DNA of 64,000 bases from the IMG/VR virus record IMGVR_UViG_3300048591_000242, positions 1-64,000 of that record; one strand, 5' to 3'. The notes under the pieces were generated by a model, which made no database searches, was not told the DNA's origin, and saw only the letters and a program-made list of their open reading frames with translations. The DNA is from a virus. The position numbers and the translations under genes were made by a program. Every line of letters begins with the position of its first letter. Positions within the stretch are counted from its first letter, which is position 1. Shown here one piece after another: positions 43,233-52,464 of this stretch.

Positions 43233-43925
43233 CTACTGTTGCGTTATTCCGTAGAATTCTGCTCTTATGTCGTATGCTACAAGCTCGCTATAAGTTAACG
43301 ACAAAACTGTATCCTCTACTGCAGACCTAGCTAAGAAACCACTATTTAAATAATCTACAATAGCTCCAAAAACACCTAAAACATCATTTATCGAATTCAA
43401 AGGTATAGTAGCTACCTTTAACTCTTTAACGTTTACATCACCTAATCGACTTACACCTGGATTAGCTATTTCCTTACCTCTCCACTTGGTAGAAGTAATA
43501 GCTCCTGAAGTAAATAAGTCTAAAGTGGCCTTGGCATTAATTCTGGCTTCGATATCTGCCCTAATTAATATACCGTTGTATTCAAACAACTCGGTCTCGT
43601 AGTGGTTATGGATATTAGATAATGTCTCTAGAGATTCGGTGACTAACTCCTCTAGAGACATATTGACTACCGACCATGTATATTTAACATGTGTAGCGGT
43701 TACTTCCCTTATTGGATCTGTGTGTTTCTGTCCTACTAGTAAACCCGGTTTTATTTCTAGTACTGGCTTTATGGCAAATGTAGAAATTACCACTACAGTA
43801 ATAAGTGTATTGGGTACCCTAGAGACATCACAACCATTGGACGCTAATAGATCCCTAACCACTCGCGGGTCGTATGCTACCGGACCCATTACTTTATTAC
43901 CATTACGGAATATTTCACATTTCAT
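43233..43925 (-). CDS. Fibre-linked protein, DUF4376-like (paralogue 3 of 3)
   Basis: 230 aa, clearly paralogous to its neighbour and to the gene at 31572 (FEYNGILIRADIEARINAKATLDLFTSGAITSTKW is nearly shared with the latter in pieces). The tandem pair at 42482 and 43233 must come from duplication. It lies between the fibre genes at 35805 and 43960. Codon use is the ordinary AT-rich phage type, unlike paralogue 1. Confidence 0.55.
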   Translation of the reverse strand: MKCEIFRNGNKVMGPVAYDPRVVRDLLASNGCDVSRVPNTLITVVVISTFAIKPVLEIKPGLLVGQKHTDPIREVTATHVKYTWSVVNMSLEELVTESLETLSNIHNHYETELFEYNGILIRADIEARINAKATLDLFTSGAITSTKWRGKEIANPGVSRLGDVNVKELKVATIPLNSINDVLGVFGAIVDYLNSGFLARSAVEDTVLSLTYSELVAYDIRAEFYGITQQ

Positions 43926-43959
43926 TTTAATATGACCCCATTACCCGCTCTACACGTCG

Positions 43960-45642
43960 CTATCCACCATACAAATATATCGACCCTGAATTAATAAGAG
44001 TGGGGTCTACGCCATATGCACCTACTGCTAATATACCTAAATCCGAAAACGCCACACTAGTACCGAAATAATCATTAGCTAAGCCATTGGGAGAAGTGTG
44101 TTTATAATACTCAACCCAGGCATTATCTACCAGGGCATATACAAATACTGCGCCATTATCTCTAGAGGCGCTATCGTCTCCGTATGAACCTACAGCTAGT
44201 AGATTACCGTCATGTGCCATAGATACGGAATACCCATAGGCACAGCCACTAGTATTGCTATTAGAGAATAGCTTAACATCTAAAAGCCAATTAGTGTTTT
44301 CATAGTGATAAACATATACTGCACCAGTGTCTTTTTTAGTACTAGAGTTTTTATAAGAACCTATAGCTAGTCTAGTGCCGTCTCCAGATAATGAAACACT
44401 AACTCCATAATGATCATTTCTCTTACCGTCTAAAGGACTAAGTAATATGCCATCCCAGCTAGTGCCATTATAGCTAAATACAAAACAGCCCCCGGATAAG
44501 GTGTTAGATCCATTCTGTTTACTCCAAGTAGAACCTATAGCCACCACCAATCCATCATCGGAGACAGATATAGAGTTACCAAAGCTTTCATTATTTAATG
44601 GTACAACAGGCGTCAGTGTAGCTGAGTTAACATAACTACTACCATTTCTTTTATACACGGTAACTAACCCAGAGCTCACTCCAGATACTAATCCTAATCT
44701 TGAAGAAGTTAAAATGGTGTTACCGGTAAAATCAGCAGCCACTGAGTATCCGAACTCCACATTGGAGGCGGATATTCGTGTATCTATATGATTCCAGCTC
44801 CCTTGAGAGTACTCGTATACATACAGACCACACTCAGTATCACCTACTGCGCCTACTGCAATAATACTACCGTTTCCAGATATAGCTACAGCAAATCCAA
44901 ATCGCTTATTAGCACCAGGGCTATTACCGTATAACGTTGTGTCTAATGCCCAACCAGCAGCATTTCTTTTGTAGATATGTACCTGACCTGAGTTTACCCC
45001 ATGAAAGTCTGCATCGTCTGCCCCTACAACCACCGTAGAGCCATCGTCAGAGATATCTAGGGCGTAACCTATAGTAGAGGTACCCCCTAGAGTATCTGCC
45101 TTCAGAGACTCTATAAGGGCCTCTGGTAGGCCGCTAGCTGAAGAGAAACCCGAGGCAGGACTCCATTCGGATTCATCACCATAATGACTCTTATACCTAA
45201 CTCTTACATATATACCTGAGTTACTAGGCATCTGTGCCATGTAAGTACTTAGATCTATGGTGGTTAAGTCGCCTATCCATCCAGTATCCAAAATAGGAGT
45301 TACAAAGGCTAAATTATCTGCTACTTGCCAACGACTACTTAAATGTATTACCCCATCTATCCTACCGTCCGTATACATAAACGAGGTAGAGGTAACTATA
45401 GGTACTGCCTCTATATTAAAGGCTCCGTCTATGGGAAATAGAATGGATGGGGTATGTACCTGTGACGCTATAGGTTTAGCAACCGGTATACCGCCTACAG
45501 TAGTGCCGTCCGATATACGCATAATGGGCTTAGGACCACGCATGTCCAGTATAGGTTCTCCTACAGCCCCTACGTAATCCTCTATTGCATTACTGTTAAA
45601 TCTCTTCCACAGCCACGGCATTTTTAATCTAAACACACCCAT
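43960..45642 (-). CDS. Fibre protein: LWKRF N-terminus, Fn3-like domain, seven-bladed propeller
   Basis: 560 aa. The N-terminus MGVFRLKMPWLWKRFNSNAIEDYVG and DGTTVGG align with the LWKRF group; an internal ATG at the eighth codon lacks a ribosome site. The Fn3-like part (SSRWQVADNLAFVTPILDTG ... YVRVRYKSHYGDESEWSP) is followed by seven blades (HYGVSVSLSGDGTRLAIGSY is the fifth), several containing GVNSGQVHIYKRN-type endings. It ends at a Gly-Gly C-terminus just before paralogue 3 on this strand. Confidence 0.75.
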   Translation of the reverse strand: MGVFRLKMPWLWKRFNSNAIEDYVGAVGEPILDMRGPKPIMRISDGTTVGGIPVAKPIASQVHTPSILFPIDGAFNIEAVPIVTSTSFMYTDGRIDGVIHLSSRWQVADNLAFVTPILDTGWIGDLTTIDLSTYMAQMPSNSGIYVRVRYKSHYGDESEWSPASGFSSASGLPEALIESLKADTLGGTSTIGYALDISDDGSTVVVGADDADFHGVNSGQVHIYKRNAAGWALDTTLYGNSPGANKRFGFAVAISGNGSIIAVGAVGDTECGLYVYEYSQGSWNHIDTRISASNVEFGYSVAADFTGNTILTSSRLGLVSGVSSGLVTVYKRNGSSYVNSATLTPVVPLNNESFGNSISVSDDGLVVAIGSTWSKQNGSNTLSGGCFVFSYNGTSWDGILLSPLDGKRNDHYGVSVSLSGDGTRLAIGSYKNSSTKKDTGAVYVYHYENTNWLLDVKLFSNSNTSGCAYGYSVSMAHDGNLLAVGSYGDDSASRDNGAVFVYALVDNAWVEYYKHTSPNGLANDYFGTSVAFSDLGILAVGAYGVDPTLINSGSIYLYGG

Positions 45643-45663
45643 AATACCACCAGTATATAAAGG

Positions 45664-47340
45664 TTAACCAAATAAATGAGCAGAACCAGAGTTAGCTCCA
45701 TAGGTAGAATTACCAGGGGCACCCGCTATTACCTTAGCTCCGTTATCGGAACAAGCTACTACCCTACCTAACATGTAACCTGAACTATTACCTACTAAAG
45801 ATATCTTACTCTGCTCTATCCACCCTGACTGAGTTTCCATAAATACATAGACTGCTCCACTGCCGTCAGCAGACTGACTGCCCACGAACAACAAACTACC
45901 GTCTTCCGATAAAGCCACATTGGTACCAAATTCAAAATAGTAACTATTGTCAGAAGCAGTAAGTTTCTGTATCTGCATCCAGGTACCATTTATCTTTCTA
46001 AAGATGTATACGCCACCAGAATCCAATGCACTGCTGTCTGCGTAATTAGCCCCTATGGCTATAGTAGAGCCGTCTCTGGATATGTTTACACCTATACCAA
46101 AGGTAGAGTAGCTACTATAATCAATGGCCGTTAGTTTTTGTAGATATACCCAGTTATTACCATTATGCTCAAATACATAAGCAGAACCTGCATTAAACTC
46201 CAAACTATTATCTAAGTGAGAGCTTACTACTATAGTAGAACCGCTATCGTCTATAGATACCTCGTCTCCAAATCTATAACCGGCTGCGCCATCTGGTGCA
46301 CTGAGTATAGCTACTTGGGTGAATACGTTATTTACATAGTCATATACATAAGCCCGGCCTACATCAACTTCGGTAGCAGTATCTTTCCAACCTGCTCCTA
46401 TGACTAACGTATTACCGGAATTACCTAAGTATACACCTACACCAAAATAATCATAATTTAACATACCGGAAACAGAGATAACCTGCTTCTCTACCCAAGA
46501 ACCTAATTCTAGATCGTAAATGTATACAACCCCATCTCCTATAGCACTAGAATCTACCAGAGGAGCCCCTATGGCTAATCTAGTGCCATTTCTGGACAAA
46601 GCTATCGAGTATCCAAAGTAGCTACCGTCTACTATACCTACCGGCTGGATCATACTGCTGTTAGACCACACTCCATTGTCATTGGTATATACGTAAACTA
46701 CCCCTAAACCGCCATAGCCGCCCACAGCAACTGTATTACCATCGCCACTTATAGCTACTGCTCTACCAAAATAATCACCACTGGTAGGTGAGTTCTTAGT
46801 AAAGGTATTGGTAAGTACAGAAGGTATAGCACGTATAGTTCTAAAGCTTACCGGTACAGACCAGTCAGAAGCATCTGCGGTATTAGCTACATACCTAACT
46901 CTAGCATAGTAGACAGTATCTCCATTTAACACTAGTCCTATACTTAATAAATCTATACTTAATAGATTTACTGTGTCTGCTCCACTGGAGTAAAGTATAT
47001 ATTTAAAGTCTATGTCTGTAGCTAGCTCCCAAACAGACGCGTAATGAGTAGTAGCGTTGCCTTTGTTATTACCTACAAAGACACTACTTTGAATTACTGG
47101 AGTAATGGAAATATTAATAGCTCCTTGTGCAGGTGAGATTATTTCCGGAGTAAGTACTTTACCCACTCTACCTTCACTAATGATTCTGCCGCCTGGCTTA
47201 ACACCATTCATGAGGCGAATGTAGGGCTTCCCTTCCCTAAAATCAATAACGGACTCAGCAAAATCACCGGTATCCGTGTTTTCTTGTGCTGGATCAAATA
47301 TTCTCCAAGTAACAGGATTGGTAATATACTTAGTACCCAT
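45664..47340 (-). CDS. Fibre protein: DGV.PGG N-terminus, Fn3-like domain, seven-bladed propeller
   Basis: 558 aa. Begins MGTKYITNPVTWRIF, a second N-terminal type shared in outline with the genes at 47363 and 49069 (TxxVxxRxFD), then LMNGVKPGG. The Fn3-like part reads YASVWELATDIDFKYILYSSG ... YYARVRYVANTADASDWS. Seven blades follow, for example YFGRAVAISGDGNTVAVGG and TFGIGVNISRDGSTIAIGAN. AAAGGAAAT precedes the ATG. It is 21 bases from the next fibre gene, so the four genes from 43960 to 50733 form one run. Confidence 0.75.
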   Translation of the reverse strand: MGTKYITNPVTWRIFDPAQENTDTGDFAESVIDFREGKPYIRLMNGVKPGGRIISEGRVGKVLTPEIISPAQGAINISITPVIQSSVFVGNNKGNATTHYASVWELATDIDFKYILYSSGADTVNLLSIDLLSIGLVLNGDTVYYARVRYVANTADASDWSVPVSFRTIRAIPSVLTNTFTKNSPTSGDYFGRAVAISGDGNTVAVGGYGGLGVVYVYTNDNGVWSNSSMIQPVGIVDGSYFGYSIALSRNGTRLAIGAPLVDSSAIGDGVVYIYDLELGSWVEKQVISVSGMLNYDYFGVGVYLGNSGNTLVIGAGWKDTATEVDVGRAYVYDYVNNVFTQVAILSAPDGAAGYRFGDEVSIDDSGSTIVVSSHLDNSLEFNAGSAYVFEHNGNNWVYLQKLTAIDYSSYSTFGIGVNISRDGSTIAIGANYADSSALDSGGVYIFRKINGTWMQIQKLTASDNSYYFEFGTNVALSEDGSLLFVGSQSADGSGAVYVFMETQSGWIEQSKISLVGNSSGYMLGRVVACSDNGAKVIAGAPGNSTYGANSGSAHLFG

Positions 47341-47362
47341 TGCAGATTTCCTTTATTAGAAA

Positions 47363-49048
47363 TTATTCAAAAATATAAGCAGAACCTGAGGATAGACCAG
47401 CATCATCGTCTGCTTGCGCACCGGCTATCAGCAGAGATGCATCGCTCGCTATAGAAACAGAACCACCAAATTGATCTTGCTCAAAAATATCAGTAGAAAC
47501 TATTCTGGTTTGTACCCAGTTACCACCTGTATATACAAACAAGTAAACTGCTCCAGAGTTTGTACCATTACCGCCATTAGATAAAGAGCCTATGGCTAGG
47601 GTGTTGCCGTCTGCCGATATAGATATACTTCTACCGAACTGATCTCCAGCCGCATGGTCGTTAGGCATCAACTTAGTTTCATCCCAAGTAGTACCATTCC
47701 AGTCGTATATGTAAACGGCCCCTGAATTAGCTCCAACCGGATCTGCTGCATAGGCACCCACTGCGATTCTGGTACCATCAGCATTGACGGCTAACGCGTG
47801 TCCGAATTGATCGTTGGCTAAACCATCAGATGGATCTATGCGTGTAACTGGCCATCCACTACCATTCCACTTCATTACATAAATAAAACCAGCCTCATGG
47901 CCGGTAGCACTAGATACAACAGTATCGCCATCCTCAGAAACAACTGAGGCCCTACCTAGCGACCAATTATATCCTGGATATGTACCATGTACACCAGGTA
48001 TCACTATATCAGTTCTGGCCCACCCAGTACCATTCCAGCGGTAAATACGACACTTACCCATGCGATAGTTGAATCCGGCGACAGAATAATCATATCCTGG
48101 GTCGCCCACTACCCGTACCTCTCCGTTGCCTGATAAAGCCACAGACGATCCAAGGCTAGTGAACGGAGTTTCACCGGTAGTTAAGAACAATTCTTCTACC
48201 CAACTACTACCATTCCAAGTAAATACATATACTCTACGATTGTACTGATTAGCACCAAACTGACCAGGTGCACCTATGATTATCTTGTTGCCATCGGATG
48301 AAACATCTATAGCTTTACCGAATTGAGATTGGTTAGATCGTGATGCTGGTCTAAGAATGGTTTCTACCCAACTACTGCCATTCCATTTATAAATGTACGC
48401 TGTGCCTGCACTGCTGTTTTCGTTGTAGGCACCAACCACTACCGTACTTTTGTCATCCGATATTACTACAACGTTACCGTATACATCAGAGGCGGCTCCA
48501 TCAGAAGCAGTCAACTTAAATAACTGAGTATCTGGTAAAACTATACCGGTGGTAAAACTCACTACTGGACTCCATTCGGACTCTAGGTCATCTATGGAGT
48601 AGTGTTTTACTCTAACAAAATGCTCAATGGCTTCAACTAGTACCTGTGGTACTGTACTTAAGTCAATAGACTCTTTGTTAGTAGTAGCTTCTCCTGAGTC
48701 ATAAACCAGAGTAGTGAACAATGCATCTGTAGCTATTTGCCATCTAGTAGCTACGTGCCGGTTATTGGTAATGTTAGTGGCCGCATAAGGACTACCGGTA
48801 ATTACTGGAGAAGCACTAATACCTACGCTATCATCCAAAGGGGATACGATAGTAGGTGTATCTATAGCGGTTAAAACATCACCACCTAATGGTTTGCCAC
48901 CAGGGGTAGCCCCATCCATAATACGTACTTTTACCTTACCGTTTTTAGTATACAGTACAGGCTCACGAGGATCACCTAATTCAGAAAACATACTGTCGTC
49001 GTTAAAAGCTCTAAGACTAACAGGGCTAGTTATTTGCTTAACAGTCAT
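47363..49048 (-). CDS. Fibre protein: DGxTPGG N-terminus, Fn3-like domain, seven-bladed propeller
   Basis: 561 aa. Begins MTVKQITSPVSLRAFNDDS with IMDGATPGG. The Fn3-like part (ATRWQIATDALFTTLVYDSG ... HFVRVKHYSIDDLESEWSP) precedes seven blades, such as QFGKAIDVSSDGNKIIIGAP and QFGHALAVNADGTRIAVGAY, with KWNGSSWVE endings like those of the genes at 32361 and 35805. The ATG is preceded by AAAGGTAA. The propeller and N-terminus therefore seem to have been recombined between fibre types. Confidence 0.75.
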   Translation of the reverse strand: MTVKQITSPVSLRAFNDDSMFSELGDPREPVLYTKNGKVKVRIMDGATPGGKPLGGDVLTAIDTPTIVSPLDDSVGISASPVITGSPYAATNITNNRHVATRWQIATDALFTTLVYDSGEATTNKESIDLSTVPQVLVEAIEHFVRVKHYSIDDLESEWSPVVSFTTGIVLPDTQLFKLTASDGAASDVYGNVVVISDDKSTVVVGAYNENSSAGTAYIYKWNGSSWVETILRPASRSNQSQFGKAIDVSSDGNKIIIGAPGQFGANQYNRRVYVFTWNGSSWVEELFLTTGETPFTSLGSSVALSGNGEVRVVGDPGYDYSVAGFNYRMGKCRIYRWNGTGWARTDIVIPGVHGTYPGYNWSLGRASVVSEDGDTVVSSATGHEAGFIYVMKWNGSGWPVTRIDPSDGLANDQFGHALAVNADGTRIAVGAYAADPVGANSGAVYIYDWNGTTWDETKLMPNDHAAGDQFGRSISISADGNTLAIGSLSNGGNGTNSGAVYLFVYTGGNWVQTRIVSTDIFEQDQFGGSVSIASDASLLIAGAQADDDAGLSSGSAYIFE

Positions 49049-49068
49049 TTGCGTTTACCTTTTGTAAA

Positions 49069-50733
49069 TTATGAAAAAATGTAAGGAGTATATCCATCTA
49101 ACGTAAGTGTGTTAGATAACAACGTGCTTCCATCTGAAGATAGCTGCATAGCTATGCCAAATCTATCTTCCTGTGTGTTCCCTATAATGGATAGTCTGGA
49201 ATCCTCAGCCCACTGACCAGTCTCAGTGCTAAATAACTGTACCTCCTGAGCCTGCCTTATACCGGCTATAGATTCCCCTAAATCAGTAGCTATGGCTATT
49301 AAAGTACCGCCACTATTAATACTGAGTCTGTAACCGAAACCAGCACTTGCGTATGGAGTGGTGGAAATTATCTGTCTCGTGACTGGCCATGTATTACCGT
49401 CACGGGTATGTATGTAAACAGTACCTGCGCTAGTTACAGTAACGTATGTATCATGGGCGCCAATTGCCAGTACATTACCGTCAGCAGACAAATCTACGGC
49501 TCTACCGAAACGTACGCCAGCAGTGGCCCCAGACAACATTTGTCGCTGTACCCAACCTGCGCCTCCTGAGGTATAAACATATACTGCCCCAGCAAACGAG
49601 GCTCTCTGATGTGCCCCTACAGCTACTACATTTCCGTCTTCAGACAAAGCTATAGTTCCACCGGCATATCCAGAACCCTGCGGTGTGTCCGCTGGAATGA
49701 CTCTACTAGTCTCAACCCAAGTACCACCCACAAAACGATACAGATATACAGATCCACAAGTTAATCCATTGTAGACTGCACTAGGGGCACCCGCCGCTAA
49801 TACGCTTCCATCCTTGGATACTGCTACTACATAACCAAATGCCTTATACTCACCGCCGTCTGTATTAGTCAATATCTGACTTTCTATGTAGTCACCACTA
49901 CCGTCTAGGTTAAATACAAAAGCCACTCCCTGTGCATTAGAGCTATCTCCTACTACTAAAACATTACCACTCTCACTTAAAGCTACCGATATACCGAAGT
50001 TATCACTAGCCGTGACAACAGAAGGTAAAACCTTCTGGTTATACATCCAGGTATTCCCTACCTTCTTAAAGATATATACGCCACTCTCTGCAGTGCCGCC
50101 TATGCGTGTGGCACCTATGGCAGCTATAGTACCATTTCCGTTTATAGCCACACTTCTACCGTAGTTTAAATCTGTTAAATCCACACCCGGCAACAGACTA
50201 GTAATTTGTGTATCCGGTATAGCTGCCCTGGTTACAAAGCTAATTATGTTACTCCATTCAGAAACGGTTTCTGAAGAAGAGGTATGTAATACTCTAGTGT
50301 AGTATCTGGTACTAGGTAACAGCGATAGCGGTATAGTACTTAGATCTAAATTAGTTAGATTGTTTACATCGTTACCACTATCATAAACTGGACTAGAAAA
50401 CAGCGGACTAGTATCTATTTGCCATCTACTAGAGGCATGTACTATGTTGTTACTATCGGTAGAGTTATATGCGCTAGAAGAAATAACTGGAGACAGATCT
50501 ATACCAAGACTATCGTTTAACGGAGAGGTAATACTTGGCTTCTTTACTGATAATAACAAACCACCACCGATAGGTAAACCACCGGGTGTTACTCCGTCAC
50601 TTATACGCAATCTAAGGCCACCGCCCCTGGCATCTATAATAGGTTCTCTGGCAATGCCAACTACAGAGAATAGACTGTCGGTGTCATCAAACGACTGCCA
50701 CAAGACAGGTTCTGGTATATATCTGGTATTCAT
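49069..50733 (-). CDS. Fibre protein: DGVTPGG N-terminus, Fn3-like domain, seven-bladed propeller
   Basis: 554 aa. Begins MNTRYIPEPVLWQSFDD with RISDGVTPGG, then the Fn3-like part SSRWQIDTSPLFSSPVYDSG ... YYTRVLHTSSSETVSEWS and seven blades (NYGRSVAINGNGTIAAIGAT first, RFGIAMQLSSDGSTLLSN last). The blades end in VYIFKKVGNTW-type strands, closest to those of 27473 and 16569. It is the first gene of the 43960-50733 fibre run on this strand. Confidence 0.75.
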   Translation of the reverse strand: MNTRYIPEPVLWQSFDDTDSLFSVVGIAREPIIDARGGGLRLRISDGVTPGGLPIGGGLLLSVKKPSITSPLNDSLGIDLSPVISSSAYNSTDSNNIVHASSRWQIDTSPLFSSPVYDSGNDVNNLTNLDLSTIPLSLLPSTRYYTRVLHTSSSETVSEWSNIISFVTRAAIPDTQITSLLPGVDLTDLNYGRSVAINGNGTIAAIGATRIGGTAESGVYIFKKVGNTWMYNQKVLPSVVTASDNFGISVALSESGNVLVVGDSSNAQGVAFVFNLDGSGDYIESQILTNTDGGEYKAFGYVVAVSKDGSVLAAGAPSAVYNGLTCGSVYLYRFVGGTWVETSRVIPADTPQGSGYAGGTIALSEDGNVVAVGAHQRASFAGAVYVYTSGGAGWVQRQMLSGATAGVRFGRAVDLSADGNVLAIGAHDTYVTVTSAGTVYIHTRDGNTWPVTRQIISTTPYASAGFGYRLSINSGGTLIAIATDLGESIAGIRQAQEVQLFSTETGQWAEDSRLSIIGNTQEDRFGIAMQLSSDGSTLLSNTLTLDGYTPYIFS

Positions 50734-50780
50734 GTTTTAGTATCCCGTATGTAAAAAGCCGAGTGATAGTTTAAAAAAAG

Positions 50781-50824
50781 TAGGCTATAACCGCATCCTT
50801 TTTAAAAGAATGGGCTATAGCCTA
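50781..50824 (-). terminator. Hairpin terminator
   Basis: TAGGCTATA (50781-50789) pairs with TATAGCCTA (50816-50824), and the loop can fold further; six bases after the stop codon of the next gene. Confidence 0.65.
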
Positions 50825-50829
50825 AAACC

Positions 50830-51276
50830 TTAAACTTCACCTAAGTCAATAGTGTCATTTACTGTTAAGTAGTCAGTAGCTGGTAAGCCACCTAATAAAT
50901 CTGCATCTAACCCAGAACCTACACCGTCTACAGTTAACAACTGCGCTAATGTAGCATTTGCGTTATACGCAGTAGCATCTAGCTTGTTGTTAAGTAATGT
51001 AGTGATGTTGGAATCTGCTGCTAACCAAGCATCGTTTACTGCCTGAATAGCTGAAGCCATTTCAGCATCAGTGCTATAGGTAGCGTTCAGGGCATCAATT
51101 AAACCCTTAATTTCTACTACAGCAGCAGCTAAATCTGTAGCCGCTAAACCAGTACCAGTAGGATCAAAGTTACCAGTAGCACCTAACTTACTATCTACCG
51201 TTACCATAATACGATCAAGGGCGTTTTTGATACTAGAGCGTAGAGCTACTACGCTGGTGTCAATCGCTGCACTCAT
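50830..51276 (-). CDS. Small fibre or tail-tip protein (148 aa)
   Basis: The ATG at 51276 follows TGGAG by eight bases; an in-frame TTG at 51291 is less likely. The chain is helical and alanine-rich (IKGLIDALNATYSTDAEMASAIQAV), probably a trimeric coiled coil, and ends in DGVGSGLDADLLGGLPATDYL, a motif typical of phage tail-fibre ends just before a distal domain. It may be a short fibre piece or an adaptor for the fibres downstream. Confidence 0.6.
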   Translation of the reverse strand: MSAAIDTSVVALRSSIKNALDRIMVTVDSKLGATGNFDPTGTGLAATDLAAAVVEIKGLIDALNATYSTDAEMASAIQAVNDAWLAADSNITTLLNNKLDATAYNANATLAQLLTVDGVGSGLDADLLGGLPATDYLTVNDTIDLGEV

Positions 51277-51339
51277 TTTACAATACTCCAAAAATTAAAC
51301 AAGTTTATCTATATGATTTTAACCACATAGAGTACTGTT

Positions 51340-51861
51340 TTAGGCTATGTGATACGCATCAAATTCTGCTTTAATGTTATTAAACGCAGTAACTACATCG
51401 GCGTCTGTAATAACATCTAAACCACCGATACGAATAGATTGAGATACTTCTAATGTAGAAGCAGTTACTACTGCCGCAGATAGGTTCTCGGTACCGAAGG
51501 CCACAGCATAACCAGATTCAGCAGTAACCATAGTTACCCGAGTAAACCACTCATCGCCTTCATCTTGTAGGTGTTGAATCTGCGCATCAATGATGTTGTT
51601 GGTATTGTCGTATACAGCAACCATTACCTGACTGGTACCCATACCGTGGTAAATGTTCCATACAGTAGAAGCTACACCCTGAGAGTGAACGTAAGACGAC
51701 TGGGGACGGTTTATCGGAAACCATGTACCAAAGCCGTTCAAATCTGCAAATACCCACAGAATGCCTTCTATAAAGACTATACGCCCTGGGTTAGGATTAT
51801 CTGGAAATTCAGCTATCTCCGGATACTCAATAGCGCTTAAAAATCGTTTTGCTCTAGACAT
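51340..51861 (-). CDS. Small tail-fibre protein with one H-x-x-x-HG domain (173 aa)
   Basis: Residues 60-130 (YVHSQGVASTVWNIYHGMGTSQVMVAVYDNTNNII) correspond to a beta-sandwich-like unit that also occurs four times in the gene at 54133 and once in that at 52465. The N-terminal part (PGRIVFIEGILWVFADLNGFGTW) resembles other fibre N-termini, and the C-terminus is helical (DADVVTAFNNIKAEFDAYHIA). Probably a minor fibre or tip protein. Confidence 0.55.
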   Translation of the reverse strand: MSRAKRFLSAIEYPEIAEFPDNPNPGRIVFIEGILWVFADLNGFGTWFPINRPQSSYVHSQGVASTVWNIYHGMGTSQVMVAVYDNTNNIIDAQIQHLQDEGDEWFTRVTMVTAESGYAVAFGTENLSAAVVTASTLEVSQSIRIGGLDVITDADVVTAFNNIKAEFDAYHIA

Positions 51862-51918
51862 AACAAATTCCTTAAAAATGTTTTATATAGTTTAGTGTAC
51901 ACTCCACGCCATATATAG

Positions 51919-52137
51919 CTATTCTTCTTTCTTTAGACCCCGTGGTCTAGGTACCCCTACAAAGTAGGCGTTACCTTTAAAAATCTTATCTATACGAGCC
52001 AGTATAACGTACTGTTGACGTATGTGATTGAGCTTCTCTTCTATGGATAAGCCAGGCAGTACAGCATTTAATTTATCTACCTCTACACGACACTGGCTAT
52101 ACCAATCGACTATGTGGTGTGGTTTAGTTTTAGCCAT
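51919..52137 (-). CDS. Small protein of unknown function (72 aa)
   Basis: Not recognised. The ATG at 52137 overlaps the TAA of the preceding gene in the arrangement ATGGCTAA and follows GAGG; an in-frame codon upstream is not needed. It is helical and basic (SIEEKLNHIRQQYVILARIDKIFKGNAYF) and ends in RPRGLKKEE. It is translationally coupled with the 80-aa gene, suggesting a pair such as a chaperone with its partner. Confidence 0.55.
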   Translation of the reverse strand: MAKTKPHHIVDWYSQCRVEVDKLNAVLPGLSIEEKLNHIRQQYVILARIDKIFKGNAYFVGVPRPRGLKKEE

Positions 52138-52372
52138 TATTAGCAACCTCGTTATCCTTAACAATTATAGTCTCCAGTCTAGCATACAGCATACGTACCC
52201 ATGCAGTATGACTAACAAACCATTGTTTGACATCACTGGAAAGTAAGTCAGCCTCAGTCAAGGTACTGGCTGCCGTTTCTACATGAGACAAGACCCTATC
52301 TATTTCTGCAATTACTTCCCCTACAGTGTGTAGAGTCAGTCTATCTTTGTATTTAAACTCCGGTACTTCCAC
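52130..52372 (-). CDS. Small protein of unknown function (80 aa), GTG start
   Basis: Not recognised. The GTG start lies three bases after GAGGTGA. The chain is almost wholly helical and acidic (HTVGEVIAEIDRVLSHVETAASTLTEADLL; WVRMLYARLETIIVKD). It overlaps the 72-aa gene downstream and follows the abundant fibre gene at 52465 after a terminator. Confidence 0.55.
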   Translation of the reverse strand: MEVPEFKYKDRLTLHTVGEVIAEIDRVLSHVETAASTLTEADLLSSDVKQWFVSHTAWVRMLYARLETIIVKDNEVANNG

Positions 52373-52411
52373 ATTTCACCTCACCACGACAAGTACACTA
52401 GTGACATAAAG

Positions 52412-52442
52412 AAAAGACGAGCCCACTAGGGGCCCGTCTTTC
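52412..52442 (-). terminator. Hairpin terminator
   Basis: AAAGACG ... GCCC pairs with GGGC ... CGTCTTT; on the minus strand TTTCTTTATG follows. It ends the transcript of the fibre gene at 52465. Confidence 0.8.
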
Positions 52443-52464
52443 CTATTGTTTTAACTAATTGCTA

